Positions 1 to 10,167 of a stretch of DNA of 64,000 bases are shown in pieces. Each line of letters begins with the position of its first letter. The stretch's first letter is position 1. The stretch comes from Paucilactobacillus kaifaensis (lineage in GTDB: Bacteria > Bacillota > Bacilli > Lactobacillales > Lactobacillaceae), in contig NZ_BJDM01000001.1 in NCBI RefSeq assembly GCF_005405145.1, positions 248,001 to 312,000 of the forward strand, written 5' to 3'. The position numbers were made by a program, and so were the translations under genes. The notes beneath the pieces are model-generated. The model saw only the letters and a program-made list of their open reading frames with translations, ran no database searches and was not told the origin of the DNA.

Positions 1-628
1 TAGTACTAACAATGCGTATCCGAATCCTAATATTGGTCTGCGAATTGTGGTGGTTGATTATGGGCTCAAGCACAGCATTTTACGTGAGTTATCTAAACGA
101 AAATGCAATGTGGTTGTGTTGCCGGCGACAGCAACTGCACAACAAGTTTTGAGTTATCAGCCAGATGGGGTGTTGCTTAGTAATGGACCTGGTGATCCTA
201 AAAACGTTCCCGCGGCACTTGAAATGATTCGTACGGTTGAACAACGGGTGCCGTTGTTTGGTATTTGTTTGGGCCATCAATTATTTGCGCTGGCGAATGG
301 TGCGGACACATTCAAAATGAAATTTGGTCACCGCGGCTTCAATCATCCGATACGTGAAATTGCAACCAATCGAATAGACTTTACAGCACAAAATCATGGC
401 TATGCGGTGGCTGCTGAATCGATTGTGCAAACTAATTTATTGGTGACACATCAAGAGATTAACGATCAGACAATCGAGGGGCTACGTCATAAACAGTATC
501 CAGCGTTTTCAGTTCAATTTCATCCCGATGCTGCTCCAGGACCGCATGACGCTAGTCACTTATTCGACGACTTCTTAGAAAACATTGTTAGCTATCAACG
601 CCAAAGGAGTATTTCAAACCATGCCTAA
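1..628 (+). CDS. carA: carbamoyl-phosphate synthase small (glutaminase) subunit, 5' partial
   Basis: This is the C-terminal part of the small subunit, which hydrolyses glutamine and passes ammonia to CarB for carbamoyl phosphate in the pyrimidine pathway. The reading frame is open from base 2, so the gene starts outside the window. The class I amidotransferase nucleophile is in FGICLGHQ. The His of the triad is in [13 protein letters not shown], where the usual Glu after HP is Asp. The stop overlaps the carB start by 8 nt, so the two are translationally coupled. Identity is firm from the motifs and the neighbour; which of possibly two CPS enzymes of the cell this is follows from the pyr genes downstream. 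Confidence 0.95.
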   Translation, partial: STNNAYPNPNIGLRIVVVDYGLKHSILRELSKRKCNVVVLPATATAQQVLSYQPDGVLLSNGPGDPKNVPAALEMIRTVEQRVPLFGICLGHQLFALANGADTFKMKFGHRGFNHPIREIATNRIDFTAQNHGYAVAAESIVQTNLLVTHQEINDQTIEGLRHKQYPAFSVQFHPDAAPGPHDASHLFDDFLENIVSYQRQRSISNHA

Positions 629-3600
629 ACGAAAAGATATTAAAAAAATTTTAGTGATTGGTTCTGGTCCAATCATTATTAGTCAAGCAGCCGAGTTTGA
701 TTATTCTGGCACCCAAGCATGTTTAGCTTTAAAAGAAGAGGGCTATCAAGTAGTGTTGGTTAATTCAAATCCGGCCACAATTATGACAGATCCTGAAATT
801 GCAGATCAAGTGTACATTGAGCCATTAACACTTGAGTTCGTTAGTCGTGTGATTCGAAAGGAACGACCTGATGCTATTTTGCCAACGGTAGGTGGCCAAA
901 CAGGGCTCAACCTTGCCAAACAATTAGATGAAGCCGGCGTTTTAGCAACTTTCGGGATTGAGTTACTTGGGACCAGCTTGAAATCGATTAATCAAGCTGA
1001 AGATCGAGAGCAATTCAAGGAATTAATGCAACAACTTGGTGAGCCTATTCCCCAATCAAAAACGGTGGCGACTGTTGCAGAAGCACAAGCTTTTACTAGT
1101 CAGATTGGGTTTCCTGTTATTATTCGACCAGCCTATACATTAGGAGGTACTGGTGGCGGGATTGCCAATAATGTAACAGAGTTAGCAGAGATTGCTGAAA
1201 ATGGCTTGGCGTTATCACCAATTACACAAGTATTAATTGAACAAAGTATTGCGGGATATAAAGAGATTGAGTTTGAAGTAATGCGTGACCATAACGATAA
1301 TACAATGGTAGTTTGTTCAATGGAAAATTTTGATCCAGTAGGAATTCATACGGGTGACTCAATTGTGTATGCACCTGTACAGACGCTCTCAGATCGGGAA
1401 TATCAGTTGTTACGGGATGTTTCGCTAAGGTTGATTTCTGCACTAAAAATCGAGGGTGGCTGTAACGTACAATTGGCACTTGATCCACTAAGCTACCAAT
1501 ATTACATCATTGAAGTTAATCCACGCGTTAGTCGATCATCCGCGCTAGCATCAAAGGCCACCGGCTACCCGATCGCCAAATTAGCAGCTAAAATTGCCGT
1601 TGGTTTGACTTTGGATGAAATTAAAAATCCAATTACACAAACCACTTTTGCGGCATTTGAACCGTCACTAGACTATGTGGTTTGTAAAATTCCACGCTGG
1701 CCATTTGATAAGTTTAACCATGCTGATCGATTGTTAGGGACACAAATGAAAGCAACTGGTGAGGTGATGGCAATTGGAAGAAACATTGAAGAGGCGACCC
1801 AAAAGGCAGTTCGCTCACTAGAAATAGGAACCAATTCATTAGAGTTACCTGGGTTACACCAGTTGGATGAACAGGTGTTGGCCGATCGGTTGGTGAATGC
1901 ACGGGATGACAGGCTCTTTTGTATTGTTGAAGCTTTAAACCGACAATGGTCAGTAGAAGAAATTCATGAGTTAACAAAGATCGATTTATTTTTTCTGGAT
2001 AAATTAAGCCATATTCTAGAAATAAATGCGCAGTTAGAACAACATCCACACAATACAGAGATCCTAAAAAAGGCGAAACGAAACGGATTTAGTGATTATC
2101 AGGTCGGGTTAGCATGGCAAAATTCGGCAGATGAAGTTCGAAACTGGCGAATAAAGCAACAAATTGTACCGGTTTACAAAATGGTTGATACATGTGCAGC
2201 TGAATTTGAATCGAAAACTCCTTATTTTTACAGCACGTATGAGACGGAAAATGAAAGCCAGCCGAATAATCAACCTGCAGTACTGGTTATTGGTGCTGGT
2301 CCAATAAGAATTGGGCAAGGAATTGAGTTTGATTATGCTACGGTTCACTGCGTGCAAACACTTAAAGAAGCAGGCTACCAAGCAATTATTATGAATAATA
2401 ATCCGGAAACTGTCTCAACTGATTTTTCAATTTCTGACAAACTATATTTTGAACCATTAACACTGGAAGATGTTCTTAATGTAGTTGAGTTAGAGCAGCC
2501 AGTAGGGGTGATTGTGCAGTTCGGTGGTCAGACTGCCATTAACTTGGCAGAGCCACTAGCTCGACATGGTATTAAAATATTGGGTACGACGGTGACAGAT
2601 GTTAATCGAGCGGAGGATCGGGATGAGTTTAATCGGATCATTCAAGAATTAAAAATTCCACAACCAGTTGGGACCACGGCGAGGACTAATGAAGAAGCGT
2701 TAGAGATTGGCGAACGGATTGGTTATCCACTATTGGTCCGTCCAAGTTATGTATTAGGTGGTCGTGCGATGGAAATCGTACATGATAAGGATGGATTGAA
2801 TCATTATATGCATGCCGCCATTCAGGTATCGCATGCGCATCCAGTTTTGTTAGATCGCTATCTGACTGGCAAGGAGGTCGAGGTTGACGCCATTTGTGAT
2901 GGCGAAACAGTTCTCATTCCAGGAATTATGGAACACATTGAGCGTGCGGGAATTCATTCTGGTGATTCGATGGCGGTGTACCCACCACAAACATTATCGG
3001 TTCAGATGGTTAATCAAATTGAGCGCGCCACCATTAAGTTAGCGCATGCACTAAATTGCCGAGGCCTTATGAATGTTCAATTTGTGATTCATGAAGAGCA
3101 AGCATTTGTAATCGAAGTTAACCCACGGGCTAGCAGGACAGTTCCATTTTTAAGTAAGACTACCAAAATTCCAATGACGCAACTAGCAACACAGGTAATT
3201 ATGGGACAACGATTGGCCCAGCTAGGATATCAAACTGGACTACAACCAAAATCAAAATTAATTCACGTTAAAGCGCCTATTTTTTCCTTTAGTAAATTAA
3301 ATGCTGTCGATAGTTTGTTGGGTCCTGAGATGAAATCCACAGGCGAGGTAATGGGTAGTGACGTTACATTTGAAAAGGCCTTGTATAAGGTCTTTCAAGC
3401 TAGTGGTGTTGATTTACCAGCTCACGGTAATATTTTGATGACAGTCAAAGATGGTGAGAAGCAATTAGCAGCAAGCTTAGCACAGCGGTTATCACAACTT
3501 GGTTTTAATTTATATGCTACTCAAGGAACCGGCCAGTACCTACAGCAACAAGGAATTTTGGTTCACAAACAGGTTGCTAAACTGAGCGAAAATAACGCCC

Positions 3601-3800
3601 CAATTACGGAACTATTGGTTAAAGGTAAGATTGCATTGGTGGTTAATACGGTTGATGATAACGCTGCAGCAGTTAGTGATGGCGCTAAAATTCGTTCATT
3701 AGCAATCAGTCATGGAGTGTTAGTGCTAACCTCGCTGGACACATTGGCAGCAGTGGTAAGAATGCTAGTTAGTCAGTCATATCTGATTGATGCAATTTAG
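621..3800 (+). CDS. carB: carbamoyl-phosphate synthase large subunit
   Basis: The 1059-residue protein has the usual duplicated synthase architecture. It makes carbamoyl phosphate from bicarbonate, ATP and the ammonia delivered by CarA. The N-terminal half opens with [20 protein letters not shown] and has the ATP-grasp glycine loop in [11 protein letters not shown]. The C-terminal half repeats these as [20 protein letters not shown] and [14 protein letters not shown] methylglyoxal-synthase-like allosteric domain follows from about residue 930. The start chosen is ATG 621, 10 nt after AAGGAG; an upstream in-frame start at 585 has no ribosome binding site. It lies in the operon carA-carB-pyrD-pyrF-pyrE. 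Confidence 0.97.
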   Translation: MPKRKDIKKILVIGSGPIIISQAAEFDYSGTQACLALKEEGYQVVLVNSNPATIMTDPEIADQVYIEPLTLEFVSRVIRKERPDAILPTVGGQTGLNLAKQLDEAGVLATFGIELLGTSLKSINQAEDREQFKELMQQLGEPIPQSKTVATVAEAQAFTSQIGFPVIIRPAYTLGGTGGGIANNVTELAEIAENGLALSPITQVLIEQSIAGYKEIEFEVMRDHNDNTMVVCSMENFDPVGIHTGDSIVYAPVQTLSDREYQLLRDVSLRLISALKIEGGCNVQLALDPLSYQYYIIEVNPRVSRSSALASKATGYPIAKLAAKIAVGLTLDEIKNPITQTTFAAFEPSLDYVVCKIPRWPFDKFNHADRLLGTQMKATGEVMAIGRNIEEATQKAVRSLEIGTNSLELPGLHQLDEQVLADRLVNARDDRLFCIVEALNRQWSVEEIHELTKIDLFFLDKLSHILEINAQLEQHPHNTEILKKAKRNGFSDYQVGLAWQNSADEVRNWRIKQQIVPVYKMVDTCAAEFESKTPYFYSTYETENESQPNNQPAVLVIGAGPIRIGQGIEFDYATVHCVQTLKEAGYQAIIMNNNPETVSTDFSISDKLYFEPLTLEDVLNVVELEQPVGVIVQFGGQTAINLAEPLARHGIKILGTTVTDVNRAEDRDEFNRIIQELKIPQPVGTTARTNEEALEIGERIGYPLLVRPSYVLGGRAMEIVHDKDGLNHYMHAAIQVSHAHPVLLDRYLTGKEVEVDAICDGETVLIPGIMEHIERAGIHSGDSMAVYPPQTLSVQMVNQIERATIKLAHALNCRGLMNVQFVIHEEQAFVIEVNPRASRTVPFLSKTTKIPMTQLATQVIMGQRLAQLGYQTGLQPKSKLIHVKAPIFSFSKLNAVDSLLGPEMKSTGEVMGSDVTFEKALYKVFQASGVDLPAHGNILMTVKDGEKQLAASLAQRLSQLGFNLYATQGTGQYLQQQGILVHKQVAKLSENNAPITELLVKGKIALVVNTVDDNAAAVSDGAKIRSLAISHGVLVLTSLDTLAAVVRMLVSQSYLIDAI

Positions 3801-3814
3801 GGAGTGGGTGGAAA

Positions 3815-4735
3815 ATGGTAGATAGTAGATTAGCAGTTCAATTGCCAGGATTAAAGTTAAAAAATCCAGTTATGCCAGCTAGTGGGACATGTTGGTATGG
3901 TCAAGAATTTGCACAGCGCTTTGATTTAAATGTATTGGGAAGTTTGGTAATTAAATCGACTACATTACAGCCGCGAGAAGGTAATGCCAAACCACGAACA
4001 GCCGAAACGACCGGTGGGTGGCTAAATTCAAATGGATTACAAAATGTTGGGGTTGAACAAGTGGTTAATGATAAATTACGGTGGCTAGCGAAAAATTTCC
4101 CGCAATTGCCAATTATTGGGAGTGCAGCGGGGTTTAGTATTGAGGAATACGTTGAGCTAGTGCGTCGATTTAATGAAGCAGATAATATCAACGCGATTGA
4201 GTTAAATGTTTCATGCCCCAATGTTGATCACGGCGGGATGGCACTGGGAATTGATCCGCAAACAGTCGAAGAATTGACGAAGCGCTGTGTGGCTGTTAGC
4301 GAAGTACCGTTGTATGTAAAATTAACTCCCAATATTACTGATATTACTACAGTTGCCTTAGCTGCTGAGCGTGGTGGAGCTGCTGGATTAACAATGATTA
4401 ACACATTAACTGGTTTAAGTATTGACTTAGCCAGTCGCAAACCTGTGCTAGCCAATGGTACTGGAGGATTGTCAGGACCTGCAATCAAGCCATTAACTCT
4501 AGCGATGATCCATCAGGTTCGACAAGTTAGCAGGATACCGATTATTGGAGTTGGTGGTATTTCAAGTGCAGAAGATGTGTTGGAAATGATGTTGGCAGGG
4601 GCCAATGCTGTTCAAATTGGGGCAGCCAATTTTCATGATCCACTAAGCTGTCCCAAAATTATCGCGCAACTACCAACCGTAATGAATTTTTACGGAATTG
4701 ATAACTTAGCATCATTACAGGAGGCTAAATTTTGA
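3815..4735 (+). CDS. pyrD: dihydroorotate dehydrogenase, class 1B-type catalytic subunit
   Basis: The 306-residue FMN TIM-barrel enzyme oxidises dihydroorotate to orotate. The active-site loop IELNVSCPNV carries Cys as catalytic base, as in class 1 enzymes, and the phosphate-binding end is in IIGVGGISSAEDVLEM. It looks like class 1B, which normally needs the PyrK iron-sulphur/FAD partner. No pyrK is present between carB and pyrD or anywhere else in the window. The gene starts 14 nt after carB and its stop overlaps the TTG of pyrF by 4 nt. The 1B assignment comes from overall sequence flavour and is less certain than the enzyme identity. Confidence 0.93.
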   Translation: MVDSRLAVQLPGLKLKNPVMPASGTCWYGQEFAQRFDLNVLGSLVIKSTTLQPREGNAKPRTAETTGGWLNSNGLQNVGVEQVVNDKLRWLAKNFPQLPIIGSAAGFSIEEYVELVRRFNEADNINAIELNVSCPNVDHGGMALGIDPQTVEELTKRCVAVSEVPLYVKLTPNITDITTVALAAERGGAAGLTMINTLTGLSIDLASRKPVLANGTGGLSGPAIKPLTLAMIHQVRQVSRIPIIGVGGISSAEDVLEMMLAGANAVQIGAANFHDPLSCPKIIAQLPTVMNFYGIDNLASLQEAKF

Positions 4736-5451
4736 TTAAATTGGCACCGATTGTGGCCATCGATGTGGCTGATTTAACACAAGTAACTATATTACTGAAA
4801 GAATTGTCAGTAGCGCCACGACCAATTATTAAAATTGGAATGGAATTATTTTATCATTTTGGTCCAGCGCTTGTGAGACAAGTCCAACAAGCGGGTTTTG
4901 CTGTTTTTTTGGATTTAAAATTACATGATATTCCTAATACTGTGGAACGAGCAATGAAGGTAATTGGGGCGTTAGGGGTCCAATTTACAACGATTCATGC
5001 GGCGGGTGGACTAGAGATGCTCACAGCTGGCAAACGAGGGTTAATTGCCGGCGCTCAAAGTGTAGGAGCAGCACCGGCCCGATTATTAGCAATTACTCAA
5101 TTAACGTCAATTGATGAACAAATCTTACATGAACAGCAGCATGTATCATTATCGCTTGGTGAATCTGTCCAAGAATATGCACGACTTAGTCAATCAGCTG
5201 GTTTAGCCGGAGTAGTATGTTCTGCACAAGAGGTGTCGTTAATTAGGCCGGTAGTCGATGCATCGTTTCTGTGCATTACACCGGGAATCAGGCCGCTTAA
5301 TGCTAAACAAGATGATCAAAAAAGAGTCGTAACCCCTGCTCAAGCACGACAACTTAGCACTAATGGAATTGTGGTAGGACGGCCAATAACACAGGCAAAG
5401 AACGCACAACGTGCGTACCAACAAATCGCAGCGGAATTCATGGAGGAATAA
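4732..5451 (+). CDS. pyrF: orotidine 5'-phosphate decarboxylase
   Basis: This 239-residue TIM-barrel enzyme converts OMP to UMP. The catalytic loop reads FLDLKLHDIPNTV (the Asp-Lys-x-x-Asp array), and the C-terminal phosphate-binding stretch reads ITPGIRP followed later by GIVVGRPIT. The start is a TTG at 4732 preceded by CAGGAGG at good spacing. It overlaps the pyrD stop in TTGA, which indicates translational coupling. pyrE follows after 3 nt. Confidence 0.96.
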   Translation: MIKLAPIVAIDVADLTQVTILLKELSVAPRPIIKIGMELFYHFGPALVRQVQQAGFAVFLDLKLHDIPNTVERAMKVIGALGVQFTTIHAAGGLEMLTAGKRGLIAGAQSVGAAPARLLAITQLTSIDEQILHEQQHVSLSLGESVQEYARLSQSAGLAGVVCSAQEVSLIRPVVDASFLCITPGIRPLNAKQDDQKRVVTPAQARQLSTNGIVVGRPITQAKNAQRAYQQIAAEFMEE

Positions 5452-5454
5452 GAG

Positions 5455-6063
5455 ATGATACTTGCACAAGAAGTGGCGCAATCATTGTTAGAAATAAAGG
5501 CTGTTACTTTGCGGCCAAAGCAACCATTCACATGGGCAAGTGGAATTAAAAGCCCGATTTATTGTGATAATCGGATGACTATTTCATATCCGATAGTACG
5601 GCAGTTAATTTGTGATGGTTTAACTAAAATCATTCAAACCAATTATGAAAATGTGGACGTGATTGCAGGAACGGCGACTGCGGGTATTCCGCACGCATCC
5701 TGGGTAGCTGAGCGACTGAATTTACCATTGGTATATGTACGGTCCCAGCCAAAAGATCACGGGCAAGGTAAGCAAATTGAGGGTGTTTTAAAAGCGAAGC
5801 AAAATGTAGTCGTCATTGATGACCTCATTTCAACTGGACAAAGTGTGTTAGGGGCTGCTAAAGCCGTGGCTGAGTCAGGAGCCAATGTTTTGGGTGTAGC
5901 AGGGATATTTAGCTATCAGCTGCAGAGCGCGACCGACAATTTTGCAACGGCCAAGCTGGCATTACATACAGTTACTGATTACACAACGTTGATTGATGTT
6001 GCCAAAAAAGAAAAGTTTGTCGATAAAGATGATTTGGATGTATTAAGACAATGGCGCCGGTAG
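5455..6063 (+). CDS. pyrE: orotate phosphoribosyltransferase
   Basis: The 202-residue type I phosphoribosyltransferase joins orotate to PRPP to give OMP. The PRPP-binding motif is VVVIDDLISTGQS, and the substrate region GTATAGIPHA and the catalytic loop around YVRSQPKDHGQGKQIEG are present. An ATG 8 nt after GGAGG is the start. It is the last gene of the pyr operon; no strong terminator is evident in the 150 nt downstream, only a short GGTAGA/TCTACC stem right at the stop. Confidence 0.96.
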   Translation: MILAQEVAQSLLEIKAVTLRPKQPFTWASGIKSPIYCDNRMTISYPIVRQLICDGLTKIIQTNYENVDVIAGTATAGIPHASWVAERLNLPLVYVRSQPKDHGQGKQIEGVLKAKQNVVVIDDLISTGQSVLGAAKAVAESGANVLGVAGIFSYQLQSATDNFATAKLALHTVTDYTTLIDVAKKEKFVDKDDLDVLRQWRR

Positions 6064-6212
6064 ATAGTAAAATTTTTTCTACCGTTCTTACTAGCCGAAA
6101 AGTGAATTTTCCTGCAGGTATTGTAGGGGATGCGCTCTCTGTTCAATATAATTCCCTCCCTCGCACCATTATGTTATGATGAACAGACAGTTAGAAGGGG
6201 GCAATCTACTCG

Positions 6213-6620
6213 ATGCAAGATCCGTTTAAAAATCAAAATGATCCTGATAACCAAAATCAGAATCAAAATCCATTTTCAAATTTACCGTTACCACCAAACT
6301 ACGCGACCGTTGTAAATCCAGAAAATGGGCAAGTACGGGCCGCTAAGGTTGGGATTTCATGGACCACGCTTTGGTTTGGCCCAATCCCCGCTATGATGCG
6401 CGGTGACTGGTATAATTTTGCTTTAATGATTGTACTGGATTTAATTTATTTTTTGGGAATCTCCATGTTCAACTTACAGATTGGATTACCAATTCCGGCC
6501 ATTGTCTTTGGCATGATTTACAATTTAATGTATTTCAGGCATCTATTTAACTTGGGGTATCAACCTGCTGACGAACATTCAAAGAAGATTTTGACGCAGA
6601 GCAGATATTGGAAAGAGTAG
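6213..6620 (+). CDS. small membrane protein (DUF2628-like)
   Basis: The 135-residue protein has an Asn/Gln/Asp/Pro-rich cytosolic N-terminus (about residues 1-30). After this comes KVGISWTTLWFGPIPAMMRGDW, typical of short DUF2628-like membrane proteins, with hydrophobic segments at about 65-85 and 88-107. GAAGGGGG lies 13 nt before the ATG. A function cannot be given from the sequence. The stop codon TAG is fused to the left end of a long-hairpin repeat. Confidence 0.7.
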   Translation: MQDPFKNQNDPDNQNQNQNPFSNLPLPPNYATVVNPENGQVRAAKVGISWTTLWFGPIPAMMRGDWYNFALMIVLDLIYFLGISMFNLQIGLPIPAIVFGMIYNLMYFRHLFNLGYQPADEHSKKILTQSRYWKE

Positions 6621-6743
6621 AGTGCGAACAACCGTGTTCAGAAGTCGGAGCACAACGGTAGAAAACGACCATATGATTCGAATTTTGAATCATGTGATCG
6701 TTTTTTTTGTTGTGTGGCGGCTTCTACGGTTGTGAGCATGTTT
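6619..6743 (+). repeat. long-hairpin intergenic element A
   Basis: The left end AGAGTGCGAACAACC starts on the stop codon of the preceding gene and the right end is GGTTGTGAGCATGTTT. The interior folds on itself (AGAAGTCG..GCACAACG against GTTGTGTGGCGGCTTCT) with an inner palindrome around GATTCGAATTTTGAATC. It belongs to the family described in the findings. Confidence 0.85.
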
Positions 6744-6748
6744 AGAAT

Positions 6749-6876
6749 AGAGTGCGAACAACCACGAATAGAAGTTGTAATGTAACGTGGAAAATGATGA
6801 AATTAGATTCGCTTTTTGAATCTAGTTTCATCATTTTTTATGTTACATGGAAACTTCTGTGGTTGTGAGCACGTTT
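6749..6876 (+). repeat. long-hairpin intergenic element B
   Basis: This is a second copy 5 nt after element A in the same orientation. It has the same ends (AGAGTGCGAACAACC and GGTTGTGAGCACGTTT) and the same inner loop motif GATTCG..TTTGAATC. The stem arms differ from A but remain complementary (ATGATGAAA against TTTCATCAT). Confidence 0.85.
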
Positions 6877-6962
6877 TAAAATACATAGCAGTGACTATTT
6901 TCGTGTTAAAAAGGATAATGTGAATAATTTTGTACTTTTTCTATATTAATTACTAATGATGT

Positions 6963-6991
6963 TTGAACAAACAAGTATGAACACGTAGAAT
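6963..6991 (+). promoter_or_regulatory. promoter of the glycosyltransferase pair
   Basis: TTGAAC and TAGAAT are separated by 17 nt, about 70 nt upstream of the first glycosyltransferase. The remaining sequence between element B and the gene is AT-rich with no other recognisable feature. Confidence 0.55.
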
Positions 6992-7060
6992 AAACTTATA
7001 TACTCAAGAATATAACTAGAACGCAGTATTTGAACCTAATTAAAAAAAGGTGGAAAGTAA

Positions 7061-8602
7061 ATGTTTTATTTTTTGAATGACAATATTCAAAGAAAAAAAT
7101 CGGGAATTGAACACGCGCAAATTAAGCGCTTGAATCTATTCAATCAATTTGAAGTTCCAGCTAAAATTGTGACGCGTCAGTTTGCTACGAACCTTCATGA
7201 GGTGACACGAGAGGCAGGCATCGATGATTCACAGTTGATTAATCTGTATGATTATTTTCAAGATGCAAGAAAAATTAATAAAACTGCTGTGATGATCCAA
7301 GACCTGAAAATCGATTCAAGTTGGAAGCGCGTTGCTGATGGGTTCAACTATAATTTTTACCGGGATAAACAACGAATGCTTTATGTTCGTCGTCACAGTG
7401 AAACCGATAAGCGGATTGAAAATGTCCAATATTTTGACCATTTTGGAAAACTTCTTAAGGTTGATTGGTATGATTTTCGCGGCTTTATTTCGGTTGAACA
7501 GGTTTACGATTGGGATGACCATATTGCTACAGAAAACTATTTGCGACCTAATGGGACCATTGCAATTCAAAAGACACATTTAGTCAATCGGCGTGGTAAG
7601 GAACTACAAACATATCACCTCTTTGATTTTAACGGCACCGACTATCAGTTTAACGATTTTGATGAATTAACGCGCTTTTTCTATGATCGATTAGTCATTG
7701 ATCAACAGCAAGAAGTCGATCAGAGTGTGAATTTAATTATTGACCGGGTTTATGAGTTAGGTTGGTCGGTTGTACACATGGAACATCGGGTTTTTCGGGC
7801 GATTCAATTACACAACGACCATGTCAATAATCCAGAAGATATGCTCCATTCGACGCTAAATTATAACTATATGTGGGGATTGAATCATTTTGCAGATTGG
7901 GATGGGGTGATTTGTTTGACCACCCAACAACAAAAGGATGTGACAGATAGATTTGAAAATGGAACGACTAAGATTTACCAAATTCCAGGTCCAATTGTGC
8001 CAGCAGAAACTTTAGCGGCATCGCCAATTAAATTTGAGCAACGAATACCGTATAACGTGGTAATGGTGGCCCGGCTGTCACCCGAGAAACAGCAAGATCA
8101 TTTAATTAAGGCTTGGCAGCAGGTCGTGGCTAAGTTTCCGCAAGCCACTCTTGATTTTTGGGGTTATGAAAACGGAGATACTGGCAAAAAACTAAAAGAG
8201 CAAGTTAAACAGGCACAATTAAATAGTTCCATTACTTTTCGTGGCTATACCGATGACGTGGCTAAAGTTTATGATACGGCGCAATTGTTAATTTTACCGA
8301 GTCGGGCTGAAGGTTTACCGCTATCCCTAGTTGAAGCTCAGTCCCATGGCTTGCCAATTATTGCTAATGATATTAAATACGGTCCGGCAGATGTAGTTAT
8401 TGATGGGCAAAACGGTATTTTAACGCAGAATGGAGATGTTGATGGCCTAGCTGGTGCGATTATTTCGTTACTCGGTGATCAAAAAAAACTAGCTCAATTT
8501 AGTCAGCATGCGTATGAAGATAGCGCTCGTTTTTCAGAAGCTAATGTGATGAAAAAATGGCAGACACTGATTGATGACACCACCAAAAAGGAGGGCCAAT
8601 AA
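7061..8602 (+). CDS. TagE-type poly(glycerol-phosphate) glucosyltransferase, copy 1
   Basis: The 513-residue GT4-family enzyme probably adds alpha-glucose to wall teichoic acid or a related glycerol-phosphate polymer at the cytoplasmic face. The first ~300 residues are the TagE-type N-terminal domain, beginning MFYFLNDNIQRKKSGIEHAQ. The GT-B C-terminal domain has KQQDHLIKAW and an intact EX7E motif in EGLPLSLVE, followed by GPADVVIDGQNG. The start has AAGGTGG upstream. A paralogue starts 2 nt after its stop. Family membership is strong; acceptor and sugar are inferred from the family. Confidence 0.85.
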   Translation: MFYFLNDNIQRKKSGIEHAQIKRLNLFNQFEVPAKIVTRQFATNLHEVTREAGIDDSQLINLYDYFQDARKINKTAVMIQDLKIDSSWKRVADGFNYNFYRDKQRMLYVRRHSETDKRIENVQYFDHFGKLLKVDWYDFRGFISVEQVYDWDDHIATENYLRPNGTIAIQKTHLVNRRGKELQTYHLFDFNGTDYQFNDFDELTRFFYDRLVIDQQQEVDQSVNLIIDRVYELGWSVVHMEHRVFRAIQLHNDHVNNPEDMLHSTLNYNYMWGLNHFADWDGVICLTTQQQKDVTDRFENGTTKIYQIPGPIVPAETLAASPIKFEQRIPYNVVMVARLSPEKQQDHLIKAWQQVVAKFPQATLDFWGYENGDTGKKLKEQVKQAQLNSSITFRGYTDDVAKVYDTAQLLILPSRAEGLPLSLVEAQSHGLPIIANDIKYGPADVVIDGQNGILTQNGDVDGLAGAIISLLGDQKKLAQFSQHAYEDSARFSEANVMKKWQTLIDDTTKKEGQ

Positions 8603-8604
8603 TA

Positions 8605-10107
8605 ATGTATTATTTTGTTAATCAATATTTATTGAGCCAAAATTCGAGTGTGGAACACGCTGAAATTAAACGGGTCAAATTGTTCGATCAACATCAGGTA
8701 CCAGCTAAAATTGTGACGCGTGATTTTGACTTAGTTTTACATCGGACAATTGAAAAATTTGGCCTCACGGACGATAATATTATTAATATGTATGATTTCT
8801 TTGCCCAGACAACTGATTATGAAGGGCACATATTCAAAATTGATAATTTAAAATTACCGATTGAATATCAGGTTGGTACTGGTAATAATTTTCGCGAGGT
8901 TACTGATGGCAGTCGGCTGGTTTGCGAAGTTCATTTTGCTGCCGGAACCGTTGCTCAAATTAACCATATCGACTACTTTGATGAAGCTGGTAATCTAAAC
9001 TTGCGTAGTCGTTACGATATTCGGGGATTTAAAGCGGCAGATGAGTTTTTCGGTCAAGATGGCAACATGTTTTATCAGGTTATGTATCGACCAGATGGAA
9101 ATCGCTACTTGGAATCTTACTACGTTAAGTCGACTGAAAACACGCCAATTAATTCATTAAACCATTTGATGGATTATCGTGGGCGTGATTATTACTTTAA
9201 TTCGCTGGATGATCTATTTGCCTTCTTCTTAGAAGAGCTTGCAAATCAAGATAAAGGAGAAGTAACATTTATCGCAGATCGGCCAGCAATGGCTAATTTA
9301 CCGGTGTTAAATATTAAGGCGAATGCTCATAAATATCTATGGTTGCCAATTAATCACGCCCAAGATGGTAATAATCCGGTAAAGGGAATGTTAAATAACT
9401 TATATCAGTTTCCGTTTACCAAGGGAAAGCAGCTAGATGGTGTGATTGTGATGACACAAGCACAGAAAAATGATTTAACAAAGAGAACAGAAACCAAACA
9501 ATTGTCAATCCACACTGTATCAGGAGCAATAGCAGATGAAATTAAACAAAAAGTAGCAATTAACGAGCGTACGCAACATCAATTAATTTATGTTGGACGA
9601 CTTGGAATTGATAAGCAAATTGATCAATTACTACAGGTCTTTAAATTAATTCATGAAAAAATTAATGATGCAACATTAGCAATTTATGGCTATGGTGCCA
9701 CTAATGAGGTTGATCAGTTTAAACAGCAGGTTATAGATTTAAAACTAGATGAGCCGGGACTAATAACCTTTGCTGGCTATCAATTGAATTTAGAAAAAGT
9801 GTATGATAATGCCCAGTTGTTGCTTGATACGAGCAGTGTCGATGGACAGCCACTAGCCATGGTAGAGGCTATAAGCCATGGTGTGCCGGTACTCAGCTAT
9901 GACTATAATTATGGACCACGCGAAATTATTGTTGATGGTAAAAACGGTTATTTGTTGCCACGAAACAACATTACTAATATGGCTAAAAAAGCAATCTCAC
10001 TGTTGAATGATGAAAAACAGTTACAGGAATTTAGTTCAAATGCATATCAATTGAGTGAACGATATAGTGCAGATAATGTATGGCAACAGTGGCAAGCTTT
10101 AAAATGA
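8605..10107 (+). CDS. TagE-type poly(glycerol-phosphate) glucosyltransferase, copy 2
   Basis: This 500-residue paralogue of the preceding gene opens with MYYFVNQYLLSQNSSVEHAE. The EX7E motif position reads DGQPLAMVE, with Asp in place of the first Glu, so activity may differ from copy 1, or the two may act as a pair. The ATG follows GGAGGGCC directly after the stop of copy 1, which marks one transcription unit. A bidirectional terminator follows. Confidence 0.84.
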   Translation: MYYFVNQYLLSQNSSVEHAEIKRVKLFDQHQVPAKIVTRDFDLVLHRTIEKFGLTDDNIINMYDFFAQTTDYEGHIFKIDNLKLPIEYQVGTGNNFREVTDGSRLVCEVHFAAGTVAQINHIDYFDEAGNLNLRSRYDIRGFKAADEFFGQDGNMFYQVMYRPDGNRYLESYYVKSTENTPINSLNHLMDYRGRDYYFNSLDDLFAFFLEELANQDKGEVTFIADRPAMANLPVLNIKANAHKYLWLPINHAQDGNNPVKGMLNNLYQFPFTKGKQLDGVIVMTQAQKNDLTKRTETKQLSIHTVSGAIADEIKQKVAINERTQHQLIYVGRLGIDKQIDQLLQVFKLIHEKINDATLAIYGYGATNEVDQFKQQVIDLKLDEPGLITFAGYQLNLEKVYDNAQLLLDTSSVDGQPLAMVEAISHGVPVLSYDYNYGPREIIVDGKNGYLLPRNNITNMAKKAISLLNDEKQLQEFSSNAYQLSERYSADNVWQQWQALK

Positions 10108-10115
10108 TGCTTAAA

Positions 10116-10155
10116 AAAAGAAGTATGACAAGTTTTTGTCATACTCCATTTTTTA
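10116..10155. terminator. bidirectional terminator
   Basis: The stem AGTATGACA/TGTCATACT is flanked by an A-run on the left and a T-run on the right. It can therefore serve both the glycosyltransferase pair and the converging methyltransferase gene. Confidence 0.8.
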
Positions 10156-10167
10156 ATTTGGCACATA

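Noticed and set aside
1222-2381. Minus-strand frames opposite carB
   Set aside because: They lie inside a conserved gene, have no ribosome binding sites and no recognisable motifs.
6059-6083. Hairpin GGTAGA/TCTACC at the pyrE stop as terminator
   Set aside because: The stem is short and has no T-run after it, so I do not call a terminator.
7316-7583. Overlapping plus and minus frames inside the first glycosyltransferase
   Set aside because: Shadow frames of a real gene without supporting signals.
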